From positions 620,001 through 684,000 of the forward strand of contig JAPYXD010000686.1 of the NCBI GenBank assembly GCA_030998225.1: 64,000 nucleotides of DNA, read 5' to 3'. The translations under genes and the position numbers were made by a program. The notes beneath the pieces were generated by a model, which saw only the letters and a list, made by a program, of their open reading frames with translations, made no database searches and was not told where the DNA came from. Positions 58,647 through 64,000 of this stretch are shown piece by piece. The DNA is from Diplolepis rosae (taxonomy: Eukaryota > Arthropoda > Insecta > Hymenoptera > Diplolepididae). Within the stretch, counting starts at the first letter, position 1; the number at the start of each line of letters is the position of its first letter.

Positions 58647-60290
58647 TTTCGTTTTTGTTGTCACAATTGATAATAAGTTAAAAAAATATTTAATTGAAGC
58701 TAATCAAAATTATATGTGCAATTATTTCGATTAAAAATTGTACATAAATAAAGCTTCAAATTTTAGGAATTTTCAAAATTACAAAATTATAAGTTTAGTA
58801 GAAATAATTGGATAACATATTTCTATTTGTCAAAATTTAAATATTTAGGACTAAAATCTTAAAATAAATTATCTTATTTTAAGCGTTGGTATACTTCGTG
58901 TGATCACAAGCTCTGCCATCGTCAATAACATCATCGAATCACCCCGAATAAACCTTGCATGTATTCTTTATAGCAAGATTGTGCAAGTGAAGGGTTTAAA
59001 AAGTATAAGAAAAAGTAAAACATCATTATTTTGATTTAAAATAAATTTAAAGTTCAGAAGTTTTTCTACCTAGAGTTTACGCAGGCAATTGTGTCTCAAC
59101 CATTACCTGAATAAACTTATAGTATCAAAACATTGAATATTTAAATTCAAAATATTAAAATTATCTGAATTTCTGAAAGTACTAAAATTACACAAGGTTT
59201 TGAGCTTGAGCCTGGCTTGTTTAGTTTCGTACTACTGAAATTTCCAAATTGTTAACTAAGTTTGAATTTAAGTTCAAAGCAAAACAAGAACAGCACTCGA
59301 GAGTATAAGTCCTTTTTAGATTCGTTGAACGGTCACCATCGATGACGATCGACTGGGTAAGGCAAAGTTCGAAGTGCTAGCATTGTAATTGTTTAAAACT
59401 TTCATTTTAACTTTGTTAACTAACAGAATACTTTTGATTGCAAAGATTGTCCAAGAATCTGTGCTTGAGTCTAGCTTGTCCAATCTTGCATCTCCAAAAT
59501 TCTGTGACATTAAACAAAAATTTTTTTTTTGTTTATTAACAATAAACATTTTCTGTGATTTTAAACATTAATTAAGGGTTTGTGCTTGAGTCTGGCTTAA
59601 TTAATTTTGTATCACCGAAAACGCAAGTTGTTAATACACATAATCAAATTATAAATTCAATAATTGCAAAACATTGCTCAGGAATTCGCGGTCGCGGCTG
59701 GCCTGACCCGCCTTATATCACTGAAAACATATAATCCAAGATTAACCTCTGCAGCGACTGCGCGCGCCACAGCGAAAATTTGTAGTGCAGTAATAGCTAG
59801 GAAAAAGCATTTACACTAATAATTCAAAAATTAGTATTGCCGCATTCATTTAAAAATAAACAATAAAAGACAAATAAATAAACGAATTCAGCAATAAATA
59901 AAATTTTCTAAATTAACAATTAAAACAAAATTCAAGGATTATAGTATACAATAATAATTGAATTATAATAGTTTTTTTTTTAAATATAAATTCAACACTT
60001 TGAACAGAATTCTCGTACAAAAACGATAAGGAATCAATTTCAATACGATAACAGCTGATTTGGTAGCTGCAATCAAAATTCGCGACCATACGGTCAAGGC
60101 AATAAAGGAAGAAGAAATTAAGGTCTACAGAATAGTTTATCAAAATTCTAATAATCAAAAAGTTCTCAATTTTGCTCTCAAAAGGACAAAATTTAGGGAC
60201 AATTATATAAAATATTATTATCCGGAATAAGTTGAAAAAATAAGATCGGTAAATTACAATGAAAAATAAGAACACAGAGATAAAAATTAT
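58647..60290 (+). other. Leader of element F with reiterated CTTGAGTC motif
   Basis: GTGCTTGAGTCTAGCTTGTC-type copies start at about 59201, 59461 and 59581, with a decayed copy near 59675. The same motif occurs twice in the leader of A (minus strand). The segment is otherwise AT-rich and noncoding. Confidence 0.6.
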
Positions 60291-60638
60291 ATGGCACATA
60301 AAAACTCACATATAGTGTTTAAACACGATTCAAGCACTATAATTTCAGTTTATTCCGACTTATTAAAAGGCAAAGTAGGCGACTTTGTATACGACCCAAA
60401 TTTAACAATTAATCTAATCCAGAAGGAAAAATTAGCCTCTCTTAACAACATCAACCATCTCAAAATTTACATTATACACAACGCCACCCTTACAACAAGT
60501 GGTGTAGTAAAAATCCCCATATTAAAGCAAGAAATCGAATTCAACATTATAAATCCAGAAATAGGTACAGGTATATCCGGAGTAATTGGAAAATCATTTC
60601 CAACTCTTTTCAAAATAAATATTCCGGACAAAGTCTAA
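60291..60638 (+). CDS. Leader-encoded retropepsin-like protein lacking the catalytic motif
   Basis: A complete 115-codon frame (MAHKNSHIVFKHDSS to PDKV) lies upstream of gag. It follows the outline of a retroviral protease. FVYDPNLTINLIQKEKL occupies the place of FLVDTGADINVIKLDAL in the element's own protease. KIYIIHNATLTTSGVVKIPI corresponds to the ITGITQSRISTIGTVNI strand-turn-strand. GISGVIGKSF stands where DGILGREY is expected. The catalytic DTGA is replaced by YDPNL, so it should be inactive. It might be a dominant partner, a regulator, or a decaying duplicate. Similarity is judged by eye. Confidence 0.5.
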   Translation: MAHKNSHIVFKHDSSTIISVYSDLLKGKVGDFVYDPNLTINLIQKEKLASLNNINHLKIYIIHNATLTTSGVVKIPILKQEIEFNIINPEIGTGISGVIGKSFPTLFKINIPDKV

Positions 60639-61017
60639 ATATTTATTAGAAAAATTACAATACTGGAAATAAAAATAGATATAATTATAATAATAATAAC
60701 AATAAACATTTTATATAGGGCAACTTAATTTTGGAAGGACTAATTACTGGTTTCGAAAACAAATTTTGACATTGCACTGGCAATTTAATTAATTTAGTAA
60801 TTTTTAATCAATAATAATTAATAAATAATAATGATTAATTAAATTAATTTTTGAAAAAGTCGGTTTTTTTTATTAATAATCAAAATTGAGTATCAGGTAT
60901 TAAATTCAATATAATTTCACACATAAGGAGCATTCGAAACTCCCGTTTTCTAGAAAAACCATATTATAACGGATTGTATTTAACTTGCCGAATAACAAAA
61001 AAAAATAATAAATCAAA
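60639..61017 (+). other. AT-rich spacer before gag of element F
   Basis: It contains only A/T-rich runs and no coding motif. The sequence before the gag ATG (AATAAATCAAAATG) is a good insect start context. Confidence 0.5.
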
Positions 61018-62154
61018 ATGCCTCAAGACAAAAATAGTACCACTCATGACAAAACGCAGGGTGGAGAGTTCACAGGGAACATCTCACGCACCCTTAGTGA
61101 CGCAATGGTCACTTCAATGGCGGAATGTTTTGCTATACAGCAAGGAGTGATGAATATACCCACTTTTAACGGAAAAAATATGCCAGTTAGGGACTTTATT
61201 CAAGATGTTCTAAACGGAGAATCCAGTGTACCTGCAAATTGCGAAAGGCAGTACATAATGGCGGTACTAGCGCGATTAAAGGGTGCTGCAAGAGATAGTA
61301 CTCACGGAAAAACATTTTCCATAATAAGCGATTTTATACAGCATCTCAAACAGCGTTTTGCCCCCCACAAAACTTACTCGTGGTATTTGCACGAGATATC
61401 TACAATTAGGATGTCTCGCAGCGAAAGTGTAAGCGAGTTTTATGACAGAATCACCCTACTTAAATCCGGAGCTCAAGCAGCGCTAGAAGACAAATATCAG
61501 AACGCGGAGCAAATTTTACTACCCTTAAATGATTGCGCCTTAAAAGCTTTCATCCGAGCACTACCCGATGTAATATCAGGAATGGTGGAATCACGGAATC
61601 CATCGTCATTGGAATCAGCATTAAAATACGCACTCGAGTATGAGGCTCGACATCAATTAAACCCCCATTTTCCTATGAATAATATGGCGGAAAATAGATA
61701 TTCCACACCCTATACAGGATCAAGGGATAGAAGCCCGGGCCCTCATGTTAGGTTTGCGTCATCACCGGATAGGAATAGAGCAATGGAACCCAGACAAGGA
61801 CCAACAGGGATAATAAGGAGACCTACATCACCAATAGTGCCTAATTATCCAAATAATTACGCACCCCCATTTCAACACCCACCTTATTTACCCTATCAAC
61901 CTTATACGTACTACCCAGGTTCGCTCGCATCAAACAACCCTTACCCTAACCACAATTACCCATATAAAGGAACTAATACACCCCCGAGAGCACAATCACC
62001 CGCTCCAGCTAATAAAAATGATTTAAACTTCGACTCCGCTCGCCGAACAGACGCGACGACGAGCGTGGAGAAAACAGAGCGTCAGAACAGCGTGAGATTT
62101 CTGAAGAAGCAAGAAAAATCTTCTGTACCAAACTCAGTCGAGAATCCCCAGTAG
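61018..62154 (+). CDS. gag: gag of element F, intact
   Basis: A 378-residue frame starts MPQDKNSTTHDKTQGGEF. Residues 45-230 form the capsid-like part, with MNIPTFNGKNMPVRDFIQ (about 48), LKGAARDSTHGKTFS, LKQRFAPHKTYSWYLHEI and ALKAFIRALPDVISGMVES. The C-terminus is Pro/Tyr/Asn-rich and disordered, with no CCHC zinc knuckle; absence of the knuckle is usual in gypsy/mdg-type Gag. A slippery heptamer at 62022-62028 lies 44 codons before the TAG stop and probably sends a fraction of ribosomes into pol. Confidence 0.92.
   Translation: MPQDKNSTTHDKTQGGEFTGNISRTLSDAMVTSMAECFAIQQGVMNIPTFNGKNMPVRDFIQDVLNGESSVPANCERQYIMAVLARLKGAARDSTHGKTFSIISDFIQHLKQRFAPHKTYSWYLHEISTIRMSRSESVSEFYDRITLLKSGAQAALEDKYQNAEQILLPLNDCALKAFIRALPDVISGMVESRNPSSLESALKYALEYEARHQLNPHFPMNNMAENRYSTPYTGSRDRSPGPHVRFASSPDRNRAMEPRQGPTGIIRRPTSPIVPNYPNNYAPPFQHPPYLPYQPYTYYPGSLASNNPYPNHNYPYKGTNTPPRAQSPAPANKNDLNFDSARRTDATTSVEKTERQNSVRFLKKQEKSSVPNSVENPQ
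62022..62070 (+). promoter_or_regulatory. Predicted -1 ribosomal frameshift signal (T TTA AAC plus hairpin)
   Basis: TTTAAAC at 62022-62028 is in the gag phase T TTA AAC. The -1 frame opens immediately after a TGA at 62019-62021 and stays open to protease. Five bases downstream, CTCCGCTCG (62034-62042) pairs with CGAGC (62060-62064) and GGAG (62067-62070) around a 17-base loop, with a 2-base bulge. Confidence 0.8.
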
Positions 62155-64000
62155 TAGAGCTTTCGTCAAAGGAACTTTTACAGTCAAAGGCAAGATTTCT
62201 AGTGGACACAGGTGCAGACATAAATGTTATTAAATTAGATGCTTTAGATGAGGACCTACTGGTTAATGAAAATGAAGCAATAGAAATTACAGGAATCACA
62301 CAAAGTAGAATTTCGACCATAGGCACTGTAAACATCGAATTAATGAAATCTAACATCACTTTTCATGTCGTACATTCTGATTTCCCCATAAGCACAGATG
62401 GAATATTAGGTCGAGAATATCTTCGACAAGAGAAGGTGGAAATATCCTTTTGGCATAACACTATCGTGACGCATTCCAGCCCCACAAAACCTATACCGTT
62501 CATAGACGATGAATCTAGAGTAGCGTTAGAAAATACCACAGATTACAAAGGACCTCTACTAGGACCAATCAAGGTAAGAGCCAGGACTCGACGAGCTATC
62601 CCAATAGCATTGATAAATTCAGAATTAAAAGAAGGGTACTTACCCTTAATAAAAACCACAGAAGGCGTGCTAGTAGGCGAAGCAGCCGTAACCAACTCGA
62701 ATGGAATTTGTCATGTATTCGCTATTAACACCACAGATGATGACCTCGAAATTGAAATACCCCCGCAAGAAATCATCCCCTTTGAATATTACAAATTTCC
62801 AGGAGAAGATTTCGACGAATACTCCACCGACGAAGACTATTCACCCCCAGTAAATAAGGCAGAAGAGGTGATAAAACACCTTCGACTAGATCATCTAAAC
62901 CCCGAGGAAAAAGAACACGTGCTAGAGATAATTAGAGACTTTCCTGATAATTTTTATCTTCCAGGAGAATCCCTAATCCCCACTCATTTAGTACGGCACA
63001 GAATTTACACCTTGGACGACGTACCTATTAATACCAGACCATACCGATTTTCACCCTCTCAAAGGGAAGAAGTTGAGTGAGTAATACAAAAAATGAAGAC
63101 GGAAGGAGCAATTCAAAACTCAAAATCTCCTTATAACTCACCCCTACTGATTATACCCAAAAAGATAGACGCCACAGGAAAGAAGAAATGGAGAATAGTA
63201 ATTGACTTTCGGCTTCTAAACGAGAAAACAATTGGGGATGCATACCCATTGCCAAATATTGCAGATATTTTAGATCACTTATGTACTGCACAATATTTCT
63301 CTATTTTTGATCTGGCCAGTGGATTCCATCAAATAGAACTAGATCCGAATGATAGACAAAAAACAGCATTTTCATCATTGAATGGGCACTACGAGTATGT
63401 CAGAATGCCCATGGATTGAAAAATTCACCGGCTACATTCCAGCGGCTAATGGACCAAGTCCTATTAGGGCTACAGGGGACAGAACTATTTGTCTACCTGG
63501 ACGACATAGTAATATACGCCAAGGACTTAGAAGATCACGGAAAACAGGTAAGACGTCTCCTCAAGCAACTGAGAGAAGCCATCATGTCACTACAACTGGA
63601 AAAGCGCGAATTTCTTTTCAAAGAAATAGCATATCTAGGGCACATAATTACAGACAAAGGAGTAAAGCCAGATCCTAAAAAGATCGAGGCGGTTCAAAAT
63701 TTTCCCAGACCAAAAACACCAAGAAACATAAAACAATTCTTAGGACTAGCTGGATATTACAGAAGATTCATCAAGGACTTCTCAGCAAGAGCAAAGCCTC
63801 TATCAAATTTATTAAAAAAGGAAGTAGTATTTAAATGGGGACCGGAGGAAGAGAAGAGCTTCAAGGATTTAAGACAGGCTCTGTGCGAAAGCCCCATATT
63901 ACAATACCCTGATTTTGAAAAACCCTTCACAGTAACCACTGACGCTTCAGACTATGCAATAGGAGCCGTTCTAAGCCAAGAAAAGGATGGAATGGATCTC
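62022..64000 (+). CDS. pol: pol of element F: protease and reverse transcriptase, runs off the window
   Basis: In the -1 frame after the slippery site the protease has FLVDTGADINVI (about 62200) and DGILGREYL. A linker follows, with LRLDHLNPEEKEHV and DDVPINTRPYRFSP. RT follows with KWRIVIDFRLLNEKTIGDAY (about 63190), FSIFDLASGFHQIEL and FVYLDDIVIYAKD (about 63490), then the thumb and connection with FLGLAGYYRRFIKDF (about 63740). The RNase H start TTDASDYAIGAVLSQ is at the window end. Two breaks are visible: TGA at 63078-63080 and a single-base frameshift at about 63405-63420, before the LKNSPATFQ segment. Confidence 0.92.

Larger units (their letters stand above)
56906..64000 (+). mobile_element. 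Element F: Ty3/Gypsy retrotransposon, 5' part
   Basis: The 5' LTR is followed by a tRNA-Leu-type PBS, a 2.4-kb leader with one extra frame, gag, and pol running off the window. It is inserted into the integrase of E. Gag is intact and pol shows only one in-frame stop (63078-63080) and one single-base shift (about 63410), so F is much younger or better preserved than A, B or E. Confidence 0.92.

Overview
This window looks like arthropod, most likely insect and possibly hymenopteran, nuclear DNA. It is AT-rich, has short introns with ordinary GT/GC-AG borders, carries an exon of 4-hydroxyphenylpyruvate dioxygenase, and is packed with Ty3/Gypsy elements of the errantivirus type, mariner and Transib-like remnants, a non-LTR remnant and a tRNA-derived SINE. 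All identifications come from reading the sequence and its translations by eye; no database search was run.

Layout: 1-10 kb is the least mobile part. It holds a minus-strand gene of unknown function (at least five exons, 1328-5686), a small plus-strand gene (79 codons in two exons, 6998-8005), several foldback elements and two tandem arrays built on a TTCGCATT motif. From 10 to 40 kb lies a nested pile. Element A (minus strand, 10966-21898, both LTRs present, TSD ATAT) sits 9 bp downstream of the primer-binding site of a related plus-strand element B, whose leader, gag and pol resume at 21899-29881.

The most interesting stretch is 30086-38940, between the pol of B and a polypurine tract plus 3' LTR at 39350-40180. 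It holds a series of damaged accessory reading frames: a Dronc-like CARD domain, a chuvirus-type glycoprotein, two units with double-stranded-RNA-binding folds (one with a CCHC knuckle), a gypsy/baculovirus-F-type envelope, two or three tandem cysteine-rich frames, and a third dsRNA-binding plus CCHC unit. Nearly every frame starts a few bases after a pyrimidine-rich AG that looks like a 3' splice site. I infer that an ancestral element made several spliced accessory mRNAs, as complex retroviruses do, and may have interfered with apoptosis and RNAi while carrying two unrelated fusion glycoproteins. All frames now contain breaks, and the 5' LTR of B does not match the 3' LTR, so the block may be a chimera of two elements.

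From 40 to 50 kb are remnants: mariner, two more Gypsy gag fragments, a satellite with higher-order structure, a second DNA transposase, an R1-like non-LTR endonuclease region, a Transib-like transposase and a foldback element. The dioxygenase exon is at 51606-51840. From 52.9 to 56.9 kb is minus-strand Gypsy element E (3' LTR, GC-rich segment, envelope N-terminus, end of integrase), broken by plus-strand Gypsy element F, which starts at 56906 and runs off the window. F has a 1.7-kb LTR with three hairpins that share a loop, a tRNA-Leu-type primer site, a long leader with a protease-like frame lacking the catalytic motif, gag, and pol joined to gag through what looks like a textbook -1 frameshift site.
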